64,000 nucleotides of DNA, from NCBI GenBank assembly GCA_030435675.1, contig CM059622.1:17422001-17486000 (forward strand). Direction: 5' to 3'. A program made the translations under genes and the position numbers. Source of the stretch: Steinernema hermaphroditum (Eukaryota; Nematoda; Chromadorea; Rhabditida; Steinernematidae). This document shows, piece by piece, positions 43,659 to 56,301 of the stretch. Under the pieces are notes generated by a model that made no database searches, was not told the origin of the DNA, and saw only the letters and a list, made by a program, of their open reading frames with translations. How positions within the stretch are numbered: position 1 is the stretch's first letter; every line of letters starts with the position of its first letter.

Positions 43659-46123
43659 CTATTTGAAGTCGGGCGACTGGCCGGGAGTGGCTTCGAGGCA
43701 GCTGATATCGGTGCTCAGGTCCTGTAGGTAGTCGAAAGACGAGATGGCAGCGCGCTCGTTGGGACCAAAACATCGGAAGTTTCTCTGGCTTATGGCCTTT
43801 CGGCGACGCGGATTCCGGACAACTGACCCTTTATGACTGAGCTGCTGCCAGAGGAGAGCCGCACGTGCCTTGTCTTCGTCCGATGAGAAACTGGATGAAT
43901 AGCCGGCCTGAAATCAAGGAGCGATTGCACACGATATTTCAGAATTTTTATCTCTTTGTCGGGCATTTAAGTTGTATCCGTTCTGTTAAGTTTTCACTCT
44001 AACCAACGGGAATTCAGAAGCTACCAATCGGTACATTTATGGATTTGCGCACGGGCAATAAAATGGATAAAGAAAAATGACCAATAAATTCAATGGCTGT
44101 TTGACGATAAAGGTATTCTACATGTGCTTTGTACTCAAGAGCGGAATGAAAACGATTGATTACTACAATCGTGTTTTCAAGCGCACTGTCACTGAATTTT
44201 GCTACAAATAAGACCTATCCCTAAGAGAGCGAGACATAATAAACTTCGGAAACTTATCATTCATGACCATGTTGCCCTTTATTTGTGCCATATCTGTCTC
44301 TCCTCATTTTGCCAATAAGGATGCTCCTTAAACTGGACTTAGAAGCAATCTGTTCACTCCATAAAACAAAGCAATTCTATGTTGCACGAAAATCAGCTGG
44401 CAGTGTTTTACAAAATTAATGAGCGCTTAGAAATGAATGTCCGATTTTAGGGCAAGAATCTTCAAGAACAACTTACCATAATAGGGTCGACAGAGCTGAT
44501 GTAAATGGGCTCTTCCTTCTGTTCAACGATAGTCTCCTGAACAATAGCGCTATTTCGTTTCGTTTTAATGTCGGTTTCGGAGTACGATCGACGAAGAGGA
44601 CTTCTCCCCACAGCTGGGGTACGCATCGCCGCCACTACCGGTTGCACAATGACAGTGTTGGCGTTGTGGGCATCGTCCTCGTCGGTAAGCACACAGGAGC
44701 CGTGGTGTCCCAGCTCGTTTCCGTTGAAGTCATCACAGTCCGAATTTACTGGAGACTGTTCACTGCGCGGCCGTTCTACTACGTCTTCATCGTCACTCTG
44801 TCGGAAATTCTTCGTTTCGTCTTCGTCATAATCGTCGTCGCGGATCGGAGGAGTTGCCGATGAAGATGAGTGGATTCTCGCATCGGATTCCATGTTCATC
44901 AGGTCGGTATTTGAAGTGGACCGTGAACAGAGCGCTTCTCCAGCTCCCGTGATGGTGGACCGACTTTCCACGGTCGTCATTCCGGGAATTGGCGCCATCG
45001 GAGGCATGGCGTGGTGCCTCTGCCGATTCACCATCTCCAATCTCCCCCTCAACAGGTTGTTTTCCTCTTCCACGAGGCGCAGCTTCTTCTGGAAGTCGTC
45101 GTGCTGTCGTCTCAGTTTCTCCTTTAGTTCTGCGCACTGGCTATGGAGCCGATTGATCTTGTCTTGCATTTGCTCGTTTAGCTGAACCTGCGCGAACATA
45201 TGCTCCTTGGATTCATGACGTTTTCTTCTTAGCCGTGCGTTTTCTTTTTCCAGGCACTGAAATCATAAATTGTAGATTAATGTTCACGAAGTATTCTGCT
45301 CAAACAGTCTTGAGATTCAGCTCTGATTGAGAAGATCACTTCGAAGCTAAGCTTAAGATTTCAGAAAGTACGACTGCTATACAAATCTGAGTAATCTGGT
45401 CAAGTTTACCTTGTTCGCGTACTTCAAAGAGGTGTAGGGATCTTCAGCTTCTGAGTCGTATTCGCTATTCGAAGTGTTGGCGTCGATCATGACGCGCTGT
45501 CGCCTTTCAGACCTCCGGTCGTTCCGCGGATAGTAGGCTATCGTCGGACTGGGGTCATTGCTTCCGCTCTCATACTCCGACGTTCCCCGAGGGCCGTAGC
45601 CACGGTGACTTCGATGGGAACGGTAGTTGCTGTGCATCGAGATATTTGCATATCGATGTTCTCTCTCGCTTTGTTGTGTTTCGTTTAGCTTTCTGAAGGG
45701 ATAATTACTTTGAAAGTTCCAAAATGGAAATCTAACGATTGATTGAAGTTCCTTGGTGGTGGCATCGGCGCCTCCGACGGCGGGTAGTGTCGGCTTATGG
45801 GGGGTTGATAGGAATAGTCGTTTGTGCCGCCAGGGCATGACCTTGTCGCCTTCGTCGTTTTCGGCTCGGTGACGATGCTGTAGGGCGCCGGTGGAAGGGG
45901 CTTCGATCGGAGGTCGGAGGTAACGGAGTTTCGATAGGAGCTGGTGTCGAGATTGCACGAGTTATCCCACACGGGACCGCGGACCGAGTAGCGTTCTTTG
46001 CATCGAGTCTGAATCAGAAGTGCCATTAGCATTAAACGGCATGAGTCATGAGCTCACTATGTTTGGGTCACCGTTCTCCTTGTCCTTCTTGCGGAGGCCA
46101 AATTTCTCACGAAGCCAAGACAT
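43659..46123 (-). CDS. Long coiled-coil protein, unrecognised
   Basis: Five exons keep phase: 46123-46058, 46008-45737, 45692-45410, 45256-44477 and 43907-43659, giving 549 aa. The start MSWLREKFGLRKKDKENGD is compact and basic. A proline-rich, tyrosine-containing part follows (PLPPAPYSI, PMPPPRNF), then a serine/arginine/tyrosine-rich region (YRSHRSHRGYGPRG). A coiled coil lies at about aa 208-280 (LEKENARLRRKR to LVEEENNLLRGRLEMV). The rest is acidic and low complexity, with an SPLRRSYSETD segment resembling a kinase/14-3-3 site. The proline patches suit SH3 ligands. A cytoskeletal adaptor is a guess only. It is head to head with OSTF1, with 266 bp between starts. Confidence 0.82.
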
Positions 46124-46388
46124 GAGGAGGTGGGGTCCTGGAGGTTGGAAAGATTATTAGGATACAGTTATTGTAATGGGGGTTGAAAGAGAGCAATGAA
46201 GCGAAAAGGGATCAAGCTCTCGACGTTTCCCGATTGTCCCGCGCAAATTTACATAACGTCGTGGGTGGTCACGAGGTCGAGAGACGCGCGTCACCGCCTG
46301 TCCTCTGCGGTCCTGTCGCGCCCAAATACAGTACGCGGACGGTCGAGCGTGTGCGCACCCTCCCGAGCTCTGGTAATTATCGCGCGCG
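46124..46388. promoter_or_regulatory. Divergent promoter region, coiled-coil gene / OSTF1
   Basis: Only 265 bp separate the two start codons on opposite strands. The OSTF1 side is GC-rich (cgcgcgcg near 46380), with no obvious TATA box. Shared regulation is inferred from the spacing only. Confidence 0.45.
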
Positions 46389-48252
46389 ATGACCGACCGT
46401 CCACAGCTGCCGCCGAGACCGGCGCCCAAACCCGGAAGGATCAAGGTCTTCCGGGCGATCACCGACTTCGAGAACGAGGTAAGCGACGCCTCGGTGGGTG
46501 TGAAAAGCGTCGATCTTCGTCGCACAGGAGATCTCGTTCACAGAAGGCGACTTCATCTACGTCTCCGAGACGCAGCCGATTTCCGAGCGATTCGTCGTCA
46601 AATGCAAGGGAAAGAGCGGCCGCGTGGAAAAAGCGAAAAGTGAGAGTTTTAGAGTTGAGTTGGCGACGCCGCAAGATGTGTGAATTTTGCAGTTAACAAC
46701 GACTCCGTGGTGCCGGTGGAGAATGCGCTGCACGAGGCGGCCCGAAGAGGGAATCTGCCGTTCCTCGACGAGTGTCTTCAGAACGAGGTGCGTTTCGTCG
46801 GGAACATATTGCTCGTAAAACTGCTTTACTGCGGAACTTAGTGGCGTGCCGCGATAAACGACGGAATGCGGTGCAGAAGCTATTGGAACAGCGATTTATT
46901 GGAACTAAAACACATAGAGATTAAATAGATCGGGAAATCGTCTTAAATGCTCATTATGAACAACAAAGGCTGTGGAATGAGGAATATCGTACAGTAAAAC
47001 GTTTATTTTTGAGTACCTAAGATCTTGCGTCTTAGTGTCGTTCAGCACCATGTACAGTTTACTCTCAGCTGATTTCATCGGCAATGGCGGATTTAAACGA
47101 AGTCATTAATAAATTCAGAATTTCGCGCTTATTGATTAAGTCCCCGTTCTCAACAAAAAATTAACATTTTTCCATCAATAAACAAATGCCAACTAATGGC
47201 CGAAAGCCACCAAATTCAAGTCATTCCACTGAAACCACTGATTTCAATAACAAATTTGTACCATATCTAGTGTATACCAGGTTGTCCCAAAAGTGCTCGG
47301 ACACTTAGACAACAAAGTTTATAAGTGACTTACTTTAGTGACAATGCTTATTCTTCAAAGTAAATCTCATGAGCAGTGATGGTCTCAGATGGTCATCATC
47401 TTTCACCCAAGTTTTGGATCCCGCGCTTGTACCATTCCATGACTTTCGAAGCTAAAAATTCCCGAATGACAATTTCGACCTCCTCGTGTTCGAGAACCTT
47501 CGCCTTTGAGAAAATGGGACATTGGGCGAAAGAGACGGAAATCGGAAGGAGATAGGTCCGAGCTGTACAGTGGATGAGGCACCACTTCGATACCTTAAAG
47601 TTCTTGTTACTTTTCTTGAGTCGCTCTGGATTTGTTCGCAGGGAGGTTGTCATGCAGCAGCAGAATCCGCTTTCGATTAATCACTGCTCGGTAACGGATT
47701 GTCAAAACTTCATAAACTCGATCCATGTTAAAATTGCTGCGTTGTAATAGAAAGGCATCTCATAAAATCTCATTTCCACCAAGATGACTACACACTCATA
47801 GAGTCGTTTTGCGACGCTCTCATGTGGCATTAATAATAAAAACATTCTTTTCAGGTCTCTGTGAACAGCCTTGACAAATCTGGATCGACACCTCTCCACT
47901 GGGCTGCTCACGGAGGCCATGTCGCCATAGTCGAATACCTCCTTTCCAAACCGAATATTTCCATTTCCTCACAGGTATCACACCCTTTATAGTGATCTCC
48001 ACGCAGTGATTGCAGAACAAAATGGGTGACACTCCACTGCACGCAGCTAGTTGGAAGGGCCATGTGGAATGTGCGAAGCTGCTCGTGGAGGCTGGAGCGA
48101 ACACTCACGTCAGAAACACCGAAAAGGAGACGGCTTACGACATCGCCACCACACCAGAAGTCAAAGCACTTCTTGCAACTACGATGCGGAACGTTCCGGC
48201 AGCTGACGAGGACAACGAGTACGGCTCTTCAGAGGAGGAAGAGGAAGATTGA
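46389..48252 (+). CDS. OSTF1 orthologue, SH3 plus ankyrin protein
   Basis: Five exons fit in phase: 46389-46478, 46528-46639, 46693-46787, 47855-47974 and 48016-48252, giving 217 aa (vertebrate OSTF1 is about 214). A proline-rich start (LPPRPAPKPGRIKVFRA) leads into an SH3 domain (about aa 19-75; FENEEISFTEGDFIYV). Three to four ankyrin repeats follow (about aa 77-190; SGSTPLHWAAHGGH, MGDTPLHAASWKGHVE), and the tail is acidic (EYGSSEEEEED), as in the family. OSTF1 is a cytosolic adaptor linked to Src-type signalling and to cell motility in vertebrates. Intron 3 is 1067 bp and contains a decayed mariner; the other introns are 41-53 bp. Confidence 0.93.
47277..47820 (-). mobile_element. Decayed mariner element in OSTF1 intron 3
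   Basis: The left end aggttgtcccaaaagtgctcggac (47278-47301) is a typical mariner terminal sequence. On the minus strand just inside it lie pieces of mariner transposase in different frames: LLLHDNLPANKSRATQ near 47640, then HPLYSSDLSPSDFRLFRPM near 47560, in the correct order. Stop codons and frame changes show it is dead. A matching right end was not found. Confidence 0.8.
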
Positions 48253-48825
48253 CCTAGCACAGAAGGGTACTGTAATCTGTGATATACATATAACATTCAC
48301 TTATTGTTCACTTATATTCACAGCTTAGTCGCGGAAGCTTTAATAAATTAGCGCAGAAGCATGAAGAAACTATCGTATAAATCGACACTCTCGAGTCACT
48401 TTTCTTCTAAAGCGCCATGTGAAACAGATGATGCATGGACTTGGGAAGAAATTGTCAATGGGAGGGCACAGGAAAAGACCGGGAACGAGGGGATGGGTAG
48501 AATGGAGTGTAGAGTGTAGACGTAGACAGGGTCAGTTTCAGACATCATGGTCAGATCAGACAGAAGGCTGTCTGGCACAAAGAATGAAAACATTCATCAA
48601 AAAGCAACGTAGCTGGCTCAAAAGAAGCTGCTACTACTAGCTCCTTTATGCCATGTGATTAGTATTTTCCTGTAAATGGCTTCGGGCTGAAACATACGGC
48701 TGAAAGATTGAAGAGTTCAAGCTGGAAAAATTAAAACAAGTTAAATGCGTTTATTAAAGCTGTTGTCATTAGGTATTTACAAGTGATTTCCCGTATACGC
48801 CCGCCGCAACAGAATTTTTCCAACA

Positions 48826-50734
48826 TTACGGTAGATAGTCATCGGTGTCTTTTAACTTCTTCGGTGTGCAGCAGTTCTTCTGGAAGATTAGAGTGACGGA
48901 GGCGGTCACTGAGATGAGAGTGAAGGCGGCGAGCGGGATAAGAGGTAGGAAGATGCGCGAGATGCACAGACTGTTTTTCTGCACCTTTGAGCCCTCGTCC
49001 CTATCGAGTACAAGCATCTCAGCGGTGGCAACGTCGAATTCGCGGCTGAGGTAGGGGTCTTCAATGGTGTGGCGTCGTTCCCTGGCGGGCTTATCGGCTC
49101 CACAGATGGGAGGCTAAAATAATGTATACATTAGGACGCAATTATGTAAAAATAGGCGCTCGAATAAGGCAGTGAGGGGACTGTCATTAGGGTTGACCAT
49201 CAAACCAAACCGGTCTCTACTTTTTGGGGGGTGCTTCGCTTAAGTCGTAAATTTTCTTAAGTCGCAAATTTTCGTAGTTTCCGGTGAATTCCTTGAAAGC
49301 TGGGACCGAAAAAGGAAGCTCCTGTTCCCCAGAAATCTAAAACCGTCACACGGATCAATTTCGAAGTCCGACCAAAACATTTTCGATTGAACACGATGTG
49401 AATGAAACTTACAGTGACGTTATCGCAGGTTCCCATCTGCTTTTGACACAAACGAATCTGACATGTGAAGTAGAGCTGATTCGAGTCGGCGTACTTGAAG
49501 ACCTGGCTCTGAGCGTGTGCCCTCATAAGGGAAGAGTCGTATTTGATGTCGCCGAGAAGATAGTGGTCGATGGCACATCCATCAGCATCGACTACTGCGT
49601 GATCTTCTCCGTCGCCATCCGTTACGAAGCATTTCTTAACCAGCATTCCTACGTCGGGACCACGGCACTCCCACACGTGAAAGACGGTCTCTCCCACGCT
49701 GCTGTAGGTTAGTACGGGGCCATCGATGGAGTTGCGCCGAACGGTGTACTCGCAGGTCGGCATGTGCATTTCGTCACGAAGTTCTGTCGTCGCCAGGGCA
49801 CTAAACGGTTAAGTGTTGAACTGTTTATGCAAGCTATGGTAATACGGCATTCACGTTCAAGAGATAAGGTTGTGTTCTTGGCGAAGACTTTGCCATTAGT
49901 TTCGAAATCTTGGTAAACAATTCAATTAGTATCAAAGTTATTGTCATCTGAACTGAACCTCTTGAAGAAAAACTTAGAGAAAGCGAGAATATTCAGGCCA
50001 GAATTTTGTCATATTTAAAAGTTTTTAACCGACAAAAAGCTGCATTATAAGTTGTTTAGCTAAACCTGCCTTCAGACCCGTTGTAAAAGGACATTCAGAA
50101 GTAAGTCGCGATAGATTTGAACTAGGATGATTCAGAATTAACATGTAACAAAACTATCTATTGCAACTCATTAAGCTACATCTGTCTTCAGGATTGATAA
50201 TTTCCTTAAAAAGAGATGTTGTTTGTGTGGAACTGTTAATGTCACGACAATTTGCTGTACCTGACTTCAAGAGACTGCGTAACGACTTCCTCTGGCTCTA
50301 GATAGAAGCAGGTAACGTGGAAAGCGCGGTCCTGCTTGGTTATGAACCCAGCAGGATGGAAGGACACAATTACAGTGACGGCGAAATTGACTCCTCGGGG
50401 ATTCGCCGAACGGAGGCGCTGCATGCCACATTTTCCGAGCGGAAGACTGTATACGTTAGTTCCGTTGGAGGTGTACGACTGTCGACAAGATGAATCCTTG
50501 GCACGGCCCTTCACGAAAATATTTCCTTCGAATGGTTTAGATGTTATCACATCCAAGGCGACATCGTTCTCTTCACACATAACTTTTGGCACTCCTACAA
50601 ACAGATTTTCCATTTTGTATCTTTCAGAACAGTCGCCTACCTATTACAGAATTTTCGATGAATCCATAAGAGAACCCGAGAGACGAGTAAAGAAGAATAA
50701 GAGCCCTGAGAAGAGAGTAACTAAAACCGGCCAT
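48826..50734 (-). CDS. ZP-domain cuticlin-like membrane protein
   Basis: Four exons keep phase: 50734-50641, 50594-50261, 49800-49413 and 49113-48826, giving 367 aa. A signal peptide (about aa 1-24, LLRALILLYSSLGFSYG) precedes a ZP domain (about aa 35-275). Conserved cysteines and features such as SSCRQSYTS, GKCGMQRL and EYTVRRNSIDGP are visible, as are VWECRGPDVGMLVKKCFV and QIRLCQKQMGTC. A basic RERR site follows the PPICG cysteine and is a likely furin cleavage point. A transmembrane helix (about aa 322-345) and a short cytosolic CC-containing tail end the protein. Cuticlins polymerise under the cuticle after release from the membrane. Introns 2 and 3 are larger (about 460 and 300 bp). Confidence 0.92.
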
Positions 50735-52370
50735 GTTGGAAATGGCGAAATGCCGAACTGAGTGCAACTTGGGTTGCCGAAGACCTTTGTGGCCGGGATT
50801 GAGCCCCGCCCGCGCCAATCCCTCAGGAAGCCGCGTTATTTGGGTCAGCCGGACGCGACGATCTCAAGGTCGATCAACAAATACGCGCGCCGATGATGAT
50901 CCTCCTCAATTGACTGTGAATAATAACGAACGATTGCCGAAGCGCGCACAAGGACGCGAGTTGTTTTCGGTGAGGAAAGACTTTATTCCAGAAAAAAGGA
51001 AACATGAACATTTGACGAGCAGCTGATGTGTTATAGCAGGTTCCTCACTCTAATTGTGTGATGGGATCTATTCTTGAGGGATTGTCGCGAACAGGAAACG
51101 CTGTCCCATCGAAGACGTCTGGCCGACCTCGTCATACAAGATGATCATTCAAGGGTTCCATTGATTTCGTTGTACTACCCAATTGCTATCATGCATTTGT
51201 GGATATATTGATTTGATGAACTTCGTAGTGATCAATGTTAATTTTGATTGTCCATTAACCACTCTAGTACTTGTTCATCACCTATGAGCCATCACCATTT
51301 TCATCACCACAAGAAATAGAGCTAACTACGCGATACAGGTGGACGAAATCCTGAGGGAAACCATAGAAACCGTTTTATTTTATTTTCTTGGGAATTCGAA
51401 CGAATTGAAAACTGTAGCCATAAACAAAGGACTTAATAGTCGATACATAGCGTAATGCCTTAATGATTCTTAATGATTCCTGAAATAAGTCGTGTAAGTC
51501 GTATGTCCTTTCAGTCACAAAGTTCTAGCAACACACATTCTGTAATTACTGATTGTGATCTGGAAGCGTTGCTCCTCGGCTGGGGTTGTTTTCGGACTCC
51601 ACCTAATTCCCACTTCAAGGTTGCACCTGGTTCCGAGAAAAAAAACTTAATTTTGAAGGGCGTCGCCAGCAATTACACCCAACAATGGCTAATACGCGTT
51701 GCAATTGTACGCGTCGACACCCTTTGAGACGATTGTCGGTCACTGGGCGACTTCCTTAGGAGGTGAAGGTGAGGTCGCCGTTTATGTTCGACGCGACTTT
51801 TTGGCGCCCGTGAAATTGAGCTGAGCCTCTGAATTAGCACCCGATTATCGGATGGGACCCAATTCCTGGGCTATCAAAGTTCAAATGCCGCTGAAACGGA
51901 GGGAGGAAGATGTGGCGCGAACGTTAGAGAGAAAACTCGTGAAGAGTTACGATCAGTTAGCAATAAAAAGATAAAAATAATTGCTAATTTGTCGATTCCT
52001 TATGCACTCTGCAGGCCTGGAGTACAAAAATGTTTAGATCCACCTCTCATCTTCTTATGAGTGATTTCCTCTGCGTTTGTCACTTCTGGTCAAGTGGTGA
52101 CGATAGTAAAATAGAGCTAAGAGAGAGTGCTATAAGATCAGCAAACTAGAATCTCTCAGCTCATAGTGGAGAGTCATACTGGAGGTCAACTTACAAATGC
52201 CAGGTCTCAAGTACCATTGCTGAAGTTTGACTTTTTCAACATTCGGCCTCTATTTCCATAAGATAGAGACGAGCTTGTGGAGTGGCTAGGCTTGTGTGGG
52301 CACAGTAGCTGCGAGTGTCACCCACATACTCAATGTCCGCATGGTCTGTTATAGTATTTATGACTTTATT
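50735..52370. other. No assigned gene
   Basis: The first 150 bp should hold the cuticlin promoter. 52085-52140 contains a gtaaaatagagctaagagag piece related to the repeat family in the SNIP1 introns. No exon chain was found. Confidence 0.45.
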
Positions 52371-52787
52371 TCATGGATCAAAGGCATTTCGCCTTGCATG
52401 ACACCGAAAAATAGACAACAGAGGATGTCTCGTACCAGCCGGCTTCATCCCTGGCGTGGCGTAGATGTCGAACTGGTCGTAGACGGCGCGCTCCACGGGG
52501 CATCTGGGAATCGGCGAAACTCCGGAAATGGCGACGGATCTTCTGTTTCTGGGGCGTGAGAGGCCTCTGAGCTCGCATCTGCTTCGGAAAGACGAGTCTG
52601 TGGTCCTGGTTGCGTCTTCGCAGTTCCTCAGAGCGTCGGCGACCTTCGGGATGGCATCTCACGCAGCGTCGGGCGTCGAATTCCTGGCGTCGGACATCTT
52701 GTTGTCAGCAGTGGTGGAACTACGGCTTCCGGGTGTCCCAATTCCCTCTGGAAGCCGGAACCTCACAACTTCCATAGGGTTTGCCAT
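52371..52787 (-). CDS. Unrecognised ORF with one in-frame TGA
   Basis: An acceptor-like ggtcag abuts the ATG at 52787. The frame runs 42 codons (MANPMEVVRFRLPEGIG...STPDAA), meets TGA at 52661-52659, and continues open in the same frame for 95 more codons. The second part includes a plausible structured segment, PVERAVYDQFDIYATPGMKPAG. It ends at TGA 52371-52373, or could be cut at a donor (gtacgaga) near 52418. Possibilities are a short 42-aa peptide, a pseudogene, stop-codon readthrough, a selenocysteine codon, or a sequence error. I recognise no family. Confidence 0.35.
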
Positions 52788-52789
52788 CT

Positions 52790-53184
52790 GACCGACCAGA
52801 CACTCAGAGAGCGACCGGAGGGACCGACCGCTCGCCACCGTGACACTTGCTGCACAATCTATAGTACTTAACCATGTAGAAACACTAGCGATAACAGAGC
52901 ATGGCGATCAGACATCCTTTAGAGATTAGCTCTTGTGATATGAATTATATTTAACATAAGAATGAGATGTTGCCGATGCGCGCGTGAGTGACCACAGAGC
53001 AGGTTTACAAACACTACAGTGCGAAAGTAGAAATAACGAAATAAAAAACTGAAATCAGGAAGAAGGGGCCAAACACAAATCATGAGATAAGAATTACAGC
53101 CAACAACGCGCCCGTCGGTTATTCCCTGGGAGTAAACATTAATTGAAAACCCGAAGAACTTTCTCCTTGACCCAATAGATTGCT
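52790..53184. other. No assigned gene
   Basis: Nothing recognised between the preceding ORF start and the tentative exon at 53201. Confidence 0.4.
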
Positions 53185-53200
53185 AACTGTCAAAACTTCC

Positions 53201-53490
53201 ACAGTTCATCGGATTTGGTTGGCATCGAAAAGGAGTGTACTTTGAACAGAGAGGTAAAATACCCTTGAAAGTGATCCCGTGGGGATCGAGTTACGCATTA
53301 CACAACAATGTGCAATTTTCGCTAACTTGCCAAAACATTTTGTCAATGGGTGGTTTTAATCCATCAGGGAGCCGTATGATCAATGTATGTGGTCAAACCA
53401 GTTGGGTGAACCCGTTCTCATTTTGTGTTGATGTAATCAATCAAGAAAAAGACATCAAAGCGGGTCAGATCAGAAATCTTGCTCTTTAAG
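53201..53490 (+). CDS. Tentative exon, cysteine-containing, possibly extracellular
   Basis: After the acceptor acttccacag, an open frame runs to the stop at 53488-53490: it starts FIGFGWHRKGVYFEQRGKIP and contains SLTCQNILSMGG, NVCGQTSWVNPFSFCVDV. The four-cysteine spacing with a W near the last pair recalls a sushi/CCP domain, but one repeat is too little for a firm call. No upstream partner exon was found, so this could be a gene fragment. Confidence 0.3.
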
Positions 53491-56301
53491 CTGTACGTGC
53501 ATTTTGCAAACGAAGGTCAAGTGCACTGTGTTATCGCAAAACATGTGCCTGGTTATGTAATTAGCCAATTTGTTAGCAAAAACGTTAAATATCAAGAAGA
53601 GTCCACTAGTACATCTCCGCTTTATCGCTGAACAGTCGGTAAGCACGAAAAAGCGCACTGTTCTTTTTGTGATTTTTTGTTTTCTCGGCTTTGAAATAAC
53701 TTTTTGAGGACAATAATGCATGAAAAGTTGGTGAGACACTTAAATACTGAACACTTGATTACGGGATACATGAGTGCTAGCCAAATTTTACAGTTCTCTA
53801 CGGTTTGCCTAATCATAATATGCATTTGGTGTCCAACCTACGACCCCATTAATGAAAAGAAGATGTTGCAAGACCCACCATTGTCTGTCCCATTCTGGAG
53901 ACAAATGAGGCTATCGAACCTCTTTCATCTTAACGTCAATCCTGTCTACGCAGGTTATTGCGGATTTTATGGGTGCTCAGCGATAAAGGTGTCCTCATTA
54001 TATCAGACCCGAAAGATGGAAATATCATCGCACCGTCGTGATCGACCCTTGTCACGGACCCCACTCGCAGGCGCCCGTTTCGGCGCAACGGCGCGAGAGG
54101 GCGCAGACGACGAGAGAAATAGCAAATTTCGGTCGCGTGTTCTCATTGCGCCATTTCAGACACTGCGCCAGTCTAGACTATAACAATGAAGCGACTTTGG
54201 CTATTTCTGCGACATCGTCTCATTTCCACCGACTCCAACTGATTTGACCGGTCCGTCTTCGATTCCCCCCGGCTTCTTCAACTGACAAACTGACAACTAA
54301 CCAAAGGTGAGTATTGTTTGTTTGCGATTTCCGATATCCCGTGTTCCCATCTGCTTGCGATTTATTCATTTTGCGCACCTGCTCCCATTTCCGAGCGTTT
54401 CGGCAGTCGTTCTGCCTTTGATTCGATATTTAACCCTGGCCGTGAAGCGCGTGATTGGATTAGGAGACGCGCCCTTCGAATTCTACAAATCGAGTTGGCA
54501 GTTGGAGCATTTATTTTCTCTCGAATCTTTTCTTGACGATTTTATTCATTCGCTGCTTTCATCTGGACGAAATGTCGCGGGTTTTTCCATTTAATAAATT
54601 GCGCTTAGCAGTTTGATTTGAGAGAGATCCATTTCTGTCGCCGATGTAAGGATCGGCTCTACAGGTGTGATGTTTATTTGCGTCCGTTTCATCGCTTACT
54701 ATGCGCGGTTTTCTATCTATGTCATCTGCAGCATCTCCGCACCGAAACGTGTTATTTCCTATCATCTCAAATCGCCGTAGGGTGGTAATAATAGATTCAT
54801 CAGGGCTCCATTAAACCCCCTCTTCTTAGAAATCCACCATCTGAACAGACGTCCGGTCTTTCCATTCTTCATTTCGTGTGTGACATCTCTTTTCCCTGTC
54901 GGCAAACTGTTTTTTTCAACTGGAATCCACTCGAAAGCTCTTGTGGTTGAATTTGTGGATAAGTAATCGGCGTCTCGGTTTTTCGTCATTCACCCTTCAT
55001 CAAACCGGTGTGTCGCGTTTTTTGCCCAGTCGCACGTAGTTTTGGACTGTACGCCGATAAGGAAAACGCGTAAATAAGTATGGATGAGCGTAAACAAGTA
55101 TAGTGATTACCTTGCTCGTTGATTTCCTTAGTGGCCCGCTCTACTTGTTTTTCAATATGTCGATCGCGATCATTCGAGGCCAAAGCAGCGATATGGCATA
55201 CTGTAGTGCGCTGGATGTTTTGGATCGATCAGAACTTCGGCGGCTTTAGCGTGGATTGTTTTATATTAAAGGAAGCGCTTAATGTATTCTTTTCTCTGCT
55301 TAAGAGTCATGTGAATCAGGTGTTATTTAATTTTACCGTGCTGAGTCGTTTTCTCCACGCGGTCTACGTTTTATGAGGGTTGAGAATGAGGGTATGAGCA
55401 GTTGTGAACGTCTTTTCAAGGGTGTCAAGGCTGCACAGCTAGAAAGGAGATGGACACTAAAAACAATCTAATTGCCGAAGAGGGGGCTAGGGTGTCCTCT
55501 CCGATGTCATGGCGCAACACAGGAATATGCTCCTCGTATGCTGCGCAAAAAATTCCTTTTTTCGATGCGGCGGTGCGACAACAAAACGAGCGCGCCTCGT
55601 GAAGAAAGGGGTGCTCGGTGAAGGGGAGCTGTTGTTTGGCTGGCGGTTCAGCTCCGCGAACGCGCCATCGCCGCCGCCTTCTTCAGCCGAGTGCCCCCAG
55701 TTCAGTCAGTGTTGGCTGCTGCAGGCAACGCGACAAGTCGCACCACACCGTGTGTGTGCTCAAAGCGGGTGCGACGAAAGACAACAATCAAACAGGTACG
55801 TATGTTGCGTATGCAGTTAATTGGGACAGCGCTTCTTAAGCCCCAACGGCAGAATTGGGCAGCTGATTGAGGTTTCATTTGTTTCGACTTGTTTTCCCGC
55901 CACTTTTGTTTGTCCGTTGCGGCTTGTGAGTGACCCTTAGCGGGAGAAAGCGTCCTTCGCTGACAGATTGGTGACGGAAATGGACGCTGCTTGAGGCCAT
56001 CCAGCAGGCCGGCAGAGCCGCGGCTCTTCATGGTATGTGCTAATCGATTGCTCCGGCGCATGGCGTCCGTTCTCCGGGAAACCGAGAATCTTTCCTACCC
56101 CATCTACTTATGTGCTCCTTTTTCTGAGTCTTCTCTTCTCATTTTCCTCCCTTTCGTATTTCATCATGCAAATCTGCTACCAGTGGGACTCCTACTCGCG
56201 GGACGCCAAAACCTGTTTGAGGCGTTCAGCCTTCTTGTTTCTAACTCCCGTCAAAACTGTATTTTATTCGGCACCTGTGTAACGAATACCTTTTTGCAGA
56301 T
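53491..56301. other. Upstream region of the FERM gene
   Basis: A donor (ccaaaggtgagt at 54306) follows a GC-richer stretch at about 54050-54300 and could end a noncoding first exon of the FERM gene, joining the acceptor at 56299. If so, the first intron is about 2 kb. No other exon is supported between them. Confidence 0.4.

Noticed and set aside
49257..49395. Possible extra exon of the cuticlin gene between exons 3 and 4
   Set aside because: The frame continues only because the intron lacks an early stop; exon 3 to exon 4 joins directly in phase and yields the expected PPICG sequence after the ZP domain.
55509..55840. Open plus-strand frames of about 70-100 aa upstream of the FERM gene
   Set aside because: They have no recognisable domain and no fitting acceptor/donor pair; more likely intron or untranslated sequence.
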